From: Clostridium sp.
Lineage (GTDB): Bacteria > Bacillota > Clostridia > Clostridiales > Clostridiaceae
Assembly: GCF_026168755.1 (NCBI RefSeq)
Contig: NZ_JAPFDR010000003.1
Coordinates: 1-64,000, forward strand
Direction of reading: 5' to 3'
Length of the DNA: 64,000 bases
Shown: piece by piece, positions 47,991 through 56,985 of the stretch
How the letters are laid out: every line of letters starts with the position of its first letter
How positions within the stretch are numbered: position 1 is the stretch's first letter
Program-made: the position numbers and the translations under genes
The notes under the pieces: model-generated
Told to the model about the DNA's origin: nothing
Seen by the model: the letters and a program-made list of their open reading frames with translations, nothing else
The model's database searches: none

Positions 47991-48374
47991 ATGAATTCAA
48001 ATTCATATAATGCATATAAACAAAACACAGTAAAAATGGCATCAAAAGAACAATTACTTTTGATGCTTGTTGATGGAGCGGTTAAATATACTAAAATTGC
48101 AAAGATGTCAATTGAAAATAGAGATATGGCAAGAGCACATAGAGAGTTTATAAGAGTTCAAGATATTTTTACCGAACTTATGGTAACTTTAGATAGAAGT
48201 GGTGGAAAAGTATACGAAGATTTATATAAAGTATACGAGTTTATTAAGTCAAGATTAGTTCAAGCAAATATAAGAAAAGATGTAAAAATAATTGATGAAG
48301 TGTTACCTTTAATAGAAGAAGTAAGAGATACTTGGCATGAAGTAAGTATAAAAAGTAAAAAAATTAAGATATAA
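47991..48374 (+). CDS. fliS: Flagellin chaperone FliS
   Basis: FliS (127 residues) binds the flagellin C-terminus before export. YNAYKQNTVKMASKEQLLLM and LVDGAVKYTKIAK at the start, with HREFIRVQDIFTELMVTLD, match the four-helix family. AGGAGGAAA precedes the ATG. Confidence 0.94.
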   Translation: MNSNSYNAYKQNTVKMASKEQLLLMLVDGAVKYTKIAKMSIENRDMARAHREFIRVQDIFTELMVTLDRSGGKVYEDLYKVYEFIKSRLVQANIRKDVKIIDEVLPLIEEVRDTWHEVSIKSKKIKI

Positions 48375-48396
48375 AAAATAGATAAGGGGGATTTAT

Positions 48397-49863
48397 ATGA
48401 CAAGTGTTAGTTCAAGCACAAGTGCAAGTAGCTCTAATAGAATAACAGGATTAGCTACTGGTATTGACATAGATGAAATGGTAAAAGGTATGCTTACTAC
48501 CGATCAAAGTAAAATTGATAAAGCAGAGCAAAAGAAACAAACTGAAGTTTGGCAACAAGATACATATAGAGGGGTTATTACTGATGTTAAAGGTCTTTAT
48601 GATAAATATTTTACTGCCACTTCAGATGACTATATACTAGGAAGTAAAACATTTAGTGTTATTAATGTTAAGAGTTCAAATAGTAATGTAATAACGGCTA
48701 CTGCAGGGGCTGGAGCAGATAATATTAATTATAAATTTAAGGTGAATAAACTAGCAGAGCCTGCAAAATTACAAGGTACAGTAGCAAGAAGTCAAGTTAT
48801 TTCTACTCAAGAAGAAAAGATAAATATAAATGGGAAAGAAATAACTATTGCTGCAAATTCAACTGTTGATGATGTGATAAAGAATATAAATAACACTTTT
48901 AGTGATGATTCAGTAAAGGCAAGCTATAGTGAAATGACAGGAAAAGTTACTATTGAAACTAAAGAAACAGGTGAAGATAGTAAGTTAGAATTTAGTGGAG
49001 CTTTATTTGACAAAATGGGTATACCTACAAAGGATAATTTGGGTCAACCTATAACTGAAGTTAAAGGAAGTAATAGTAATATAGAAGTATATGATGCTGA
49101 TGGTACAACGTTATTAAGAAAAGTAGAAGAGAAAAAAAATAGTTTTACTATAGATAGTATTACATACAATGTTAATGATATAAGTACAGAGTTAGTTTCA
49201 ATGAAGTCAACTAAAGATACACAAAATACAGTTGATAAAATAAAAGAGTTTATTACTGATTATAATAAAATGACTGAGAAAATTTATGGGTTAGTTACTG
49301 AAAAGAAAGATTATAATTATCAACCATTAACAGATGATCAAAAAGATGAAATGTCTGACAAAGAAATTGAAGATTGGGAAAAAAAAGCTAAGGCCGGTAT
49401 ATTAAGAAATGATAATGATTTAAGAAGATTCCTAGATAATATGAGAAATGCAATACTTGGACAGGCTGGCCTAAGTGATATAGGAATAACAGGTGTAGAT
49501 GGATATAGTAAACCAGGACAACTTGCTTTAGATGAAGAGAAATTAAAAAGTGTATTAGAAGAGGATAATTATTCAGTTTATAAAACTGTAACTGATGCTC
49601 TTGATAAAATGAGAGATGTAACTTACTCATATGCAGGAAGCTCGTCGAGTGTTTTTGCTAAAAAGGCTGGTATTGCTAATACTGCTAGTGAAACAAACAA
49701 TTTATTTACTGAACAAATAAAAAAACAAGAAGAGTATATTAAAGACTTAAAGAATAAAATGCAAGAAAAGCAAGAAAAATTGTATCAAAAATTTGCTGAT
49801 TTAGAATCTAGTATGAACACTTTAAATTCACAAATGAGTTATTTAATTAGTAGTTTAAGTTAA
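48397..49863 (+). CDS. fliD: Filament cap protein FliD
   Basis: HAP2 (488 residues) caps the filament and folds incoming flagellin. RITGLATGIDIDEMVKGML at the start and the C-terminal coiled coil KKQEEYIKDLKNKMQEKQEK are typical. The centre carries NINGKEITIAANSTVDDVI. An N-terminal Ser-rich tail (TSVSSSTSASSS) precedes. AAGGGGG lies upstream. Confidence 0.93.
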   Translation: MTSVSSSTSASSSNRITGLATGIDIDEMVKGMLTTDQSKIDKAEQKKQTEVWQQDTYRGVITDVKGLYDKYFTATSDDYILGSKTFSVINVKSSNSNVITATAGAGADNINYKFKVNKLAEPAKLQGTVARSQVISTQEEKININGKEITIAANSTVDDVIKNINNTFSDDSVKASYSEMTGKVTIETKETGEDSKLEFSGALFDKMGIPTKDNLGQPITEVKGSNSNIEVYDADGTTLLRKVEEKKNSFTIDSITYNVNDISTELVSMKSTKDTQNTVDKIKEFITDYNKMTEKIYGLVTEKKDYNYQPLTDDQKDEMSDKEIEDWEKKAKAGILRNDNDLRRFLDNMRNAILGQAGLSDIGITGVDGYSKPGQLALDEEKLKSVLEEDNYSVYKTVTDALDKMRDVTYSYAGSSSSVFAKKAGIANTASETNNLFTEQIKKQEEYIKDLKNKMQEKQEKLYQKFADLESSMNTLNSQMSYLISSLS

Positions 49864-49883
49864 TATAGAATGGGTAATATTAT

Positions 49884-50207
49884 ATGATAAATTTATATAA
49901 AGATATATCAGAAGAAATATTAAAATTATTAGAAGATAGTGATGTAAATACAACTGAACTTATCAATAAATTAGAAAAAAGACAAGATTTAATTGATAGT
50001 TTAAATGAAGATAAATTAGAAAAATTAAAAAAAGATTATAATGAAAATGAAATTTATAATATAGATAAAGCTATAAAAGCGAAACTTTCAATGGAAATTA
50101 TAGCTACAAAAAAAGAAATTAATAGTTTTAAAGTAAATAAAACTGCAAATTCAGCTTATGCAAATATGAATAAAAATAATTTAAATATTTTTTATAAAAA
50201 AGTATAA
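49884..50207 (+). CDS. FliT-like small flagellar protein
   Basis: A 107-residue helical protein directly after fliD, where FliT, the FliD chaperone, is found. The helices (ISEEILKLLEDSDVN, LINKLEKRQDLIDSLNED) fit in length and character, but sequence similarity to known FliT is not evident by eye. The C-terminal end NKTANSAYANMNKN recalls the tail of FlgN at 45.1 kb. The ribosome-binding site is weak (GGGTAATATT). Confidence 0.6.
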   Translation: MINLYKDISEEILKLLEDSDVNTTELINKLEKRQDLIDSLNEDKLEKLKKDYNENEIYNIDKAIKAKLSMEIIATKKEINSFKVNKTANSAYANMNKNNLNIFYKKV

Positions 50208-50232
50208 AGTATTAAAAAAACTAACCGATATA
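50205..50232 (+). promoter_or_regulatory. Sigma-D promoter of fliC
   Basis: TAAA (50205-50208), 15-base spacer, ACCGATATA (50224-50232), a near-perfect match to TAAA-N15-GCCGATAT. The TAA overlaps the stop region of the preceding gene. Transcription would start near 50240. Confidence 0.92.
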
Positions 50233-50263
50233 TATATACATATAAGGCAATTAATCCTAAAAA

Positions 50264-50299
50264 TTAGACAAGGATGTCGTATCATAAAAACTAAGGAGA
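50264..50299 (+). promoter_or_regulatory. CsrA-binding leader of fliC
   Basis: ACAAGGATGT (50268-50277) matches the core of the CsrA consensus RUACARGGAUGU at all ten positions and is framed by GACA/TGTC so that the GGA sits in a hairpin loop. The ribosome-binding site AAGGAGAG about 20 bases on offers a second GGA. Two such sites are the arrangement of the hag leader in B. subtilis. Confidence 0.75.
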
Positions 50300-50308
50300 G
50301 TAAAAACT

Positions 50309-51115
50309 ATGAGAATTAATACTAACATGAATGCTATCACAGCATTAAATCAATCAACTAAAAATACAGCTTTAGCTGGAACATCAATGAACAAATTATC
50401 TTCAGGATTAAGAATTAACAAAGCTGGAGATGACGCTGCAGGATTAGCAGTTTCTGAAAAGATGAGAGCTCAAATCAGAGGAATGGAACAAGCAGAAAGA
50501 AACGTACAAGATGGTATATCTTTAGTTCAAACTGCAGAAGGTGCATTAGGAGAAGCTGGAAATATAGCTCAAAGAATGAGAGAATTAGCAGTTCAAGGAG
50601 CTAATGATACTCTAGATTCAGGAGACAGAACTAAGATATCAAACGAATTAAAATCTCTAGGGGAAGAAATGGCTAAAATAGCTGGAGAGACTAAATTCAA
50701 TGGAACATCATTATTAAATGGAGCTACAACATTAAATATTCAAGCTGGTGCTAATTCAGAAACTAGAAAAATAGAAACTACAAATTTATCTTCAATAGCA
50801 AGTAATATAGCTTCATTGGATATTTCAAGTACTACATCTGCACAAAAAGCTATTGCTTCAATAGATGCAGCATTAAATAGTATTAATATTGGAAGATCTC
50901 AAATGGGAGTAATGCAAAATAGATTAGAAGTAACTTCTTCTACATTAACAACTTCTACAGAAAACTTAACAGCAGCAGAATCAAGAATTAGAGATGTTGA
51001 TGTTGCTTCAGAAATGATGAATTTATCTAAATTAAACTTATTAAATCAAGCTGCACAAGCTATGATGTCACAAGCAAAATCACAACCAGAAGGTGTAATG
51101 CAATTATTAAGATAG
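50309..51115 (+). CDS. fliC: Flagellin
   Basis: A short flagellin of 268 residues that keeps the D0 and D1 helices (MRINTNMNAITALNQSTKN, AGDDAAGLAVSEKMRAQIRG and the C-terminal SRIRDVDVASEMMNLSKLN) but has almost no outer D2/D3 domain between about residues 140 and 185. Such short flagellins in clostridia are often heavily O-glycosylated on central Ser/Thr; the segment TTNLSSIASNIASLDISSTT is rich in both. Glycosyltransferase genes follow directly. Expression is likely set by sigma-D and CsrA. Confidence 0.96.
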   Translation: MRINTNMNAITALNQSTKNTALAGTSMNKLSSGLRINKAGDDAAGLAVSEKMRAQIRGMEQAERNVQDGISLVQTAEGALGEAGNIAQRMRELAVQGANDTLDSGDRTKISNELKSLGEEMAKIAGETKFNGTSLLNGATTLNIQAGANSETRKIETTNLSSIASNIASLDISSTTSAQKAIASIDAALNSINIGRSQMGVMQNRLEVTSSTLTTSTENLTAAESRIRDVDVASEMMNLSKLNLLNQAAQAMMSQAKSQPEGVMQLLR

Positions 51116-51134
51116 TATTCAGTATAAAATTAAT

Positions 51135-51167
51135 GGGTAAAGCTTTAAGCTTTGCCCTTTAATTTTA
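51135..51167 (+). terminator. Terminator of fliC
   Basis: GGGTAAAGC (51135-51143) pairs with GCTTTGCCC (51149-51157), one T-G pair, followed by TTTAATTTTA, 19 bases after the fliC stop. Confidence 0.88.
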
Positions 51168-51249
51168 TATTATAGATGTTAGTTATATAAGGGAATAATA
51201 TAGAAAGTAATATAAATTTAAAATTAATTTAAATGAAAGGAGATATAAT

Positions 51250-54200
51250 ATGCTATTAAGTATTGTAATGATGATAAAAAATGAAGAGAAGAATTTAGAT
51301 AGAACTTTATCTGCATTAAATCCTTTAATTACTGCAGTAAATAGTGAAATCATTATATTAGATACAGGATCTACTGATAATAGTATAAATATAGCTAAGA
51401 AATATACAGATAAAGTATATTTTGAAGAATGGAATAATGACTTTGCAGAAATGAGAAATAAATCTATAGGATATGCAAATGGGGATTGGATATTAATATT
51501 AGATGCTGATGAGGAATTAATAGAGTGTGGAAAATTAATAAAATTTTTCACTACAGATTTATGTGAAAAATATAATACAGCAACAATTGATCTAAAAAGT
51601 ATATTTTCAGAGGATAAAAAGGCTTTCAATATTACCTCTATTCCAAGACTATTTAAAAAATATGAAGAATTTAAATATGTAGGTTCAATACATGAACAAC
51701 CTTTATGGAAGGAGCCAATTTACAATGGAATAGCATTTTTTGATCATTATGGATATTTATTTGTTGATGAAGAATTAAGACAAAAAAAAAGTAAAAGAAA
51801 TAAAGAGATTTTATTAAAAGAAATAAAGAAGAATAAAAATGATCCATATTTAAATTATCAATTAGGGAAAGAATATATAATAAGTAAAAATTATGAAGAA
51901 GCTCTTTTGTTCCTTGAAAAAAGTAATGATATTTATAAGAAAAAAAATATGGAGGTAATATATGTTATAAATGATTTAGCAGATTTGTATTTAAATTTAA
52001 ATAAATTATCTAAATGTAAAAAATTGTGTTTAGAATATATAAAAAAAGATAAAAATAATATAGATATATATTATTATTTGGCAACAGTACAAAGAAGATT
52101 ATATAAATATGATGAAAGTAATAGATATTATGAAAGATATAGATATCTTTTTAAAAATTATGATATTTCTACACAAGCTAATGATATTAGATGTACATAT
52201 AATACAGCCTCAAATATAGTAGAAAGTGAAATTAATATTATAAATAATTATTATGATTTAGAAGACTATAGTAAAGTTATAAGTGAAATAAATAAAATAT
52301 CAGAAGAAGCTATAAATCAATTATATTTTGTAATAATTATGAGTTTTAAAAAGTTAAATAAATATCAAGAAATATTAAATCTTTATGATAAATACTGTTT
52401 AACACAAGTTGAAAAAAATAAATTTTATAATATTTCAGAAGCTGTTATAGCAAATTCAAATGAAAATGAGAAAAAAATACTTTATAAAACCTTATCAAAT
52501 ATAAATTCAAATTATGGAATTTTAAATAAAGTTAGATTAGGTTTAGTATTAGATTTTAATGAAACTATAAAAGTTTTAAATGAAGAAAATCAGTGGTTTT
52601 ATAGTGATATAATTTTAAATTATATAAAAGAAGATAATAATATTTATGAATTATTAAGTAATTTAGATAGAGTAAAATTAGAAGGATATATAAATAATTT
52701 AATTAATAATAGAAAAGAAGTAATATTTGATTTATATAATTTATTAATAAACAATCCGATAATATTAGAATTTAATTCATTAAAAGTTAATAGTTGTTTA
52801 GCTAAAGGTTTATTGATATATGGAAATTTAATTGGAGATAAGTATGAAAAATTATTTAATATATATATAACATGTCATTTTGAATATTTAAGAATGTTAT
52901 ATAACTCTTCAGTAAAAGATGAAGATTTAATTAATTTAGTAGATACAATAGAAAATAAATTTATTATAGAAGTTATAGTTAATGAAAAAATAAAAGAAAC
53001 GCGACCATTAGAATATATAAAAAAATTAAAGAAATTAATAATAGAAAATCCTAATTATAAAAAAGCATTAGAAAATTTAGTTAATAAGTTTAAAAAAGAA
53101 TTTAATGAAAATGACGAAGTAAAGAAATTAAAAAAACAATTTAAAAATTTAATTGAAGAAAATATTAATAAAGGTATGTATGATGTTTGTTATGAACTTA
53201 TAAAACAATATGAAGAACTTTATTGTGAAAGTGATTTGTATAATATAAAAGGTATTTTAAGTATTTATACAGATGAATTAGAAGAAGCTCAAAAATGGTT
53301 TAAGCTAGCATATTGCTTAGATAGAAATAATGAAGATACATTATTTAATATTGCTTATTTAAATGAAATAACAAATAATTTTGTTGAAGCAATTTCATTT
53401 TATGAAAAATTACTAAATTTGAATAATTCAGATGATATATCAGAGAAAGTAAGTTTACTTAAAGAAATAATATCTAAAGATAAAAAAGAAGTATCAGATA
53501 AAGTTGATATAGATTACTCAACTGTTAAAAGTAATATAGAAGAATTAATTAATGAAAATAGATTAGAAGAAGCTCAAGAGTTATTAGATAATTATAAAGT
53601 TATATATGCAGATGACATAAGTATATACTCTATGCAAGGAATTATATTGTTAAATAACAATGAAATAAATTTAGCTTGTGATAGTTTTCTTAAGGGATTA
53701 GAGCTAGATTCTAAAAATGTTGATTTACTATATAATGCTGGATATTGTTGTATATTATTAAATCTTAAAGAAGAGGCTATTTATTATTATAATAAATGTT
53801 TTAATATAACTAATGATAAGGAATTAAAAAAAGAAATTAGAATTATAATAGAACAGTTACAAGCAGAAGAAAATAAAAATAAAAAACAAACTTTTATAAC
53901 AATTGATTTAAAAGATAATGATGAATTATTTAAAGTTATAAAAGAGGATTTAATTAAAATTAAAATAAATGAAGAAGTTGAATATAACAATAGAACTTAT
54001 GAGGATAGTAATATTATTTATGAAACAAATTCAAATAATTTAAATGAACTTATTGAATATATATTAAGAAATAATGAGAATTGTATAGTAGTATTTAATG
54101 ATTATAAAATTAAGCGTTTATTAGATTTTAAAGAGAAATGTAAATTTATATATTATACTAATAAAAATTTAGTTATAGATAAAGAAGATTATCTTAATCA

Positions 54201-54954
54201 GAATATTAATATACTTTTCGAAAATGAAGTATGTAATGATGTGAATTTTATATTTACTAATAATATAGAGGTTTATTATTTTAAAAATAAAATAGAGAAA
54301 AGAGATAATGTATATTTAATAGATGATACATACTCTAAAGAAGAATTAAAATGTATTATAAATAATAATATAATGGAAGAACAATTAAAGGAAAAATTAA
54401 GAAGTAAATTAAATGAAATAAGTGACGAATATGAAAAAAGTTTATATTTATTATTAATAGAAAAACAAGATTTAAATAAATGCTTAGAAATTTCCAAATA
54501 TATTTATGATAAGTATAAAAATGAATCAGCTTATATAATTTATTTATCATTATTAAATGAAAGTAATAATTATAGTGAAATACTGGTTACTATGATAAAT
54601 AGTGAATTTTGTGATGACATATATAAAGCAGAAGTTTTATATTTGAATTCTATAGAAGAAATAGATTTAATTAGTTTTATTCTTAATATTTCTATAAAGA
54701 ATTATAAATCTTTAGATTTTAATAATAATGTTGATTATAAAATGGCAACATATTTCTATGAATTAAATATGTTTGAAAAAGCTTATTATAAATATATGAT
54801 AATAATAAATGATAATAATAAAATAACAATTTCACCTTTAGTAAGTAGAAATATAGCATTTTTAATGTATAAAAATGCAGATCCTCACTATGAAAGTTTT
54901 TATAATAACTATAGAAAATTAATTGATATTGTTAATAAAGAAAATGATAAATAA
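51250..54954 (+). CDS. Large GT2 glycosyltransferase with TPR repeats
   Basis: A 1234-residue protein. Residues 1 to about 190 form a GT2 (GT-A) domain: SIVMMIKNEEKNLDRTL, ILDTGSTDNS and the metal-binding LDADEEL. TPR-like helical repeats follow (about 195-300, 690-800, 840-890), then a C-terminal region of unknown fold (about 900-1234) with more helical repeats. Smaller proteins of this GT2-TPR kind lie downstream of fliC in clostridia and start flagellin O-glycosylation. AAAGGAGATATAAT precedes the ATG. The coding DNA is extremely AT-rich. The acceptor is inferred from position. Confidence 0.8.
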   Translation: MLLSIVMMIKNEEKNLDRTLSALNPLITAVNSEIIILDTGSTDNSINIAKKYTDKVYFEEWNNDFAEMRNKSIGYANGDWILILDADEELIECGKLIKFFTTDLCEKYNTATIDLKSIFSEDKKAFNITSIPRLFKKYEEFKYVGSIHEQPLWKEPIYNGIAFFDHYGYLFVDEELRQKKSKRNKEILLKEIKKNKNDPYLNYQLGKEYIISKNYEEALLFLEKSNDIYKKKNMEVIYVINDLADLYLNLNKLSKCKKLCLEYIKKDKNNIDIYYYLATVQRRLYKYDESNRYYERYRYLFKNYDISTQANDIRCTYNTASNIVESEINIINNYYDLEDYSKVISEINKISEEAINQLYFVIIMSFKKLNKYQEILNLYDKYCLTQVEKNKFYNISEAVIANSNENEKKILYKTLSNINSNYGILNKVRLGLVLDFNETIKVLNEENQWFYSDIILNYIKEDNNIYELLSNLDRVKLEGYINNLINNRKEVIFDLYNLLINNPIILEFNSLKVNSCLAKGLLIYGNLIGDKYEKLFNIYITCHFEYLRMLYNSSVKDEDLINLVDTIENKFIIEVIVNEKIKETRPLEYIKKLKKLIIENPNYKKALENLVNKFKKEFNENDEVKKLKKQFKNLIEENINKGMYDVCYELIKQYEELYCESDLYNIKGILSIYTDELEEAQKWFKLAYCLDRNNEDTLFNIAYLNEITNNFVEAISFYEKLLNLNNSDDISEKVSLLKEIISKDKKEVSDKVDIDYSTVKSNIEELINENRLEEAQELLDNYKVIYADDISIYSMQGIILLNNNEINLACDSFLKGLELDSKNVDLLYNAGYCCILLNLKEEAIYYYNKCFNITNDKELKKEIRIIIEQLQAEENKNKKQTFITIDLKDNDELFKVIKEDLIKIKINEEVEYNNRTYEDSNIIYETNSNNLNELIEYILRNNENCIVVFNDYKIKRLLDFKEKCKFIYYTNKNLVIDKEDYLNQNINILFENEVCNDVNFIFTNNIEVYYFKNKIEKRDNVYLIDDTYSKEELKCIINNNIMEEQLKEKLRSKLNEISDEYEKSLYLLLIEKQDLNKCLEISKYIYDKYKNESAYIIYLSLLNESNNYSEILVTMINSEFCDDIYKAEVLYLNSIEEIDLISFILNISIKNYKSLDFNNNVDYKMATYFYELNMFEKAYYKYMIIINDNNKITISPLVSRNIAFLMYKNADPHYESFYNNYRKLIDIVNKENDK

Positions 54955-54964
54955 AGAGGAAAAA

Positions 54965-56956
54965 ATGGATAAATTTAAGGTTAGTATAATTATACCAGTA
55001 TATAATGTTGAAAAATATTTAGTAGAATGTTTAGAAAGTGTTGTAAATCAAACGTTAGATAATATAGAAATTATTTGTATTAATGACGGCTCCACTGATG
55101 GAAGTCTAAAAATATTGGAAGATTATAATTTAAAATATAAAAATATAAAAATTATTAATCAAGAAAATTCAGGGTTAAGTGCAGCTAGAAATAGTGGTAT
55201 TAAAGTAGCTAAAGGTAAGTATTTATATTTTTTAGATAGTGATGATTATATTGAATTAAATTCTATGGAAGAATGTTTTAATATTGCAGAAGAATATAAA
55301 TTAGATATATTATCATTTGATGCAACTGTGTTTTATGATTCGGATTTTACCACTAATACGTTTAAAGAAAAATATGATAGAAAAGCTATATTAACAACTG
55401 ATGTTATGAAAGGTAAAGATTTTTATAATTTAGTTAATAAAAAAGGTGGATATAAGGCGCCGGTTTGGTTGAATTTTTATAGAAATGAGTTTATAAAAGA
55501 AAATAGCTTATACTTTTATGAAGGTATAATACATGAAGATGAACTTCATACTATGAATTCCTTTATAAAGGCAAATAGAATAAAGTATATACCTAAAAAG
55601 TTTTTTAATAGAAGATTAAGAAGTAATTCTATTATGACATCTAAAATAAATATAAAAAGAATAGAAGGAAATTATGTAATAGCAAAAGAAACTTATAAAT
55701 TGTATTTAAATAATGATTTAAATGAAGAGACAAAAAATATCTTATTATTTTGGATAAGAAGATATTACTATAATAGTTTGGTTTTTTGTGATATGACAAA
55801 TAATTATAATATAAAAAATGAGATTGTTAATGATATAAAAGGTAAAAAAGATATTATAGATGTAGAGTTAGATATGCTAATTAATAGTCCTGTATTATTT
55901 TATCAAATTGAAAAAAAAAAAATAGTAGATAATTTATTTATAGTCCATACACCATATCATATTATTTTAGCACTTGCTTTGGTAAAGAGTGATACATATA
56001 AAAAATGTTGCAATGAAATTTTTATAAACGATACTTTTAATATAGATAAGAATCAGATAAATATTTTAGAAAAAATATTTAATAAAGTATATATATGTAA
56101 TAAAGATTATAATTTTGACAAAGCATATACTTTAATTAAGTATAATATATATAGAAATATATTTATTAACAATGAAACCGAAGTTGAAATGCAATTTATA
56201 ATTGAAAAAAATTTACATAGAATGGGAAAAGTAATACATATAGAAGATGGTACAACAGATTATTCAGACTATATTAGAGAAACATTTAATGATATAGAAA
56301 TAGAGCATTATAATAAATTATTAAATATTAAAATAGAAAAAATAAAAGTTTTAGGAGCACATAGTAAAATAAAAAAAAGTTATTTAACATACCCTGAATT
56401 AGTTAGAGGTGAATTAAAAGATAAAAGTGAGAATATTGAAATAGATAGTAGACTAATTAAGGAAGCAATAGAAAAATTATATGATAAATTTGATCAAGAT
56501 ACAGAGGTGTTAAATAATAAAATAAATATTTTAATTGCTTTAGAACATAGTGAGTTTTTCTATATCAATAATTCAAGTATGGATAATTATTTAACAGTTA
56601 TAAATGAAATAATTTATAAAGCCAAAGAAAAAAACATTAATATATATTTAAAATATCATCCAAGAGAGAAAAATAAATATTTAGATAAGCACATAATTCA
56701 ATCTGATAATGTAAAGTTTGTTAAAAATAGTATTGCAATAGAAGCTTTTTATAGTTTTAAAAATTTATACTTAATATCTAGAGTATCTACATCTCTAATG
56801 ACTTTTTGTAAAGTTTTAGATTCTAAAAGAGCAATTTGTATTGAAAAAATATTCGATGAAGATAGTAATAGATTGATAGAAGTATTTGAAAAATTAAATA
56901 TATTTTTACCAAATACTATTGATGAGATTATACAAAAAATTAATAATAAAATTTAA
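54965..56956 (+). CDS. GT2 - sialyltransferase-like fusion protein, copy 1
   Basis: A 663-residue two-domain protein. Residues 1 to about 250 are a GT2 domain (VSIIIPVYNVEKYLVECLES, CINDGSTDGS, LDSDDYIE). Residues from about 310 resemble bacterial sialyl/polysialyltransferases (GT38/GT52-type, GT-B fold): LFIVHTPYHIILALAL opens the domain, the (D/E)(D/E)G motif is E427-D428-G429 (HIEDGTTDY), and the HP motif is H565-P566 (LKYHPREKN). ATG at 54965 follows AGAGG; the upstream ATG overlaps the previous gene. It is paralogous to the next gene, and a CMP-sugar synthetase gene lies close by. Confidence 0.75.
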   Translation: MDKFKVSIIIPVYNVEKYLVECLESVVNQTLDNIEIICINDGSTDGSLKILEDYNLKYKNIKIINQENSGLSAARNSGIKVAKGKYLYFLDSDDYIELNSMEECFNIAEEYKLDILSFDATVFYDSDFTTNTFKEKYDRKAILTTDVMKGKDFYNLVNKKGGYKAPVWLNFYRNEFIKENSLYFYEGIIHEDELHTMNSFIKANRIKYIPKKFFNRRLRSNSIMTSKINIKRIEGNYVIAKETYKLYLNNDLNEETKNILLFWIRRYYYNSLVFCDMTNNYNIKNEIVNDIKGKKDIIDVELDMLINSPVLFYQIEKKKIVDNLFIVHTPYHIILALALVKSDTYKKCCNEIFINDTFNIDKNQINILEKIFNKVYICNKDYNFDKAYTLIKYNIYRNIFINNETEVEMQFIIEKNLHRMGKVIHIEDGTTDYSDYIRETFNDIEIEHYNKLLNIKIEKIKVLGAHSKIKKSYLTYPELVRGELKDKSENIEIDSRLIKEAIEKLYDKFDQDTEVLNNKINILIALEHSEFFYINNSSMDNYLTVINEIIYKAKEKNINIYLKYHPREKNKYLDKHIIQSDNVKFVKNSIAIEAFYSFKNLYLISRVSTSLMTFCKVLDSKRAICIEKIFDEDSNRLIEVFEKLNIFLPNTIDEIIQKINNKI

Positions 56957-56985
56957 AAATATTTAGTATTAATAAAGAGGAGAAA

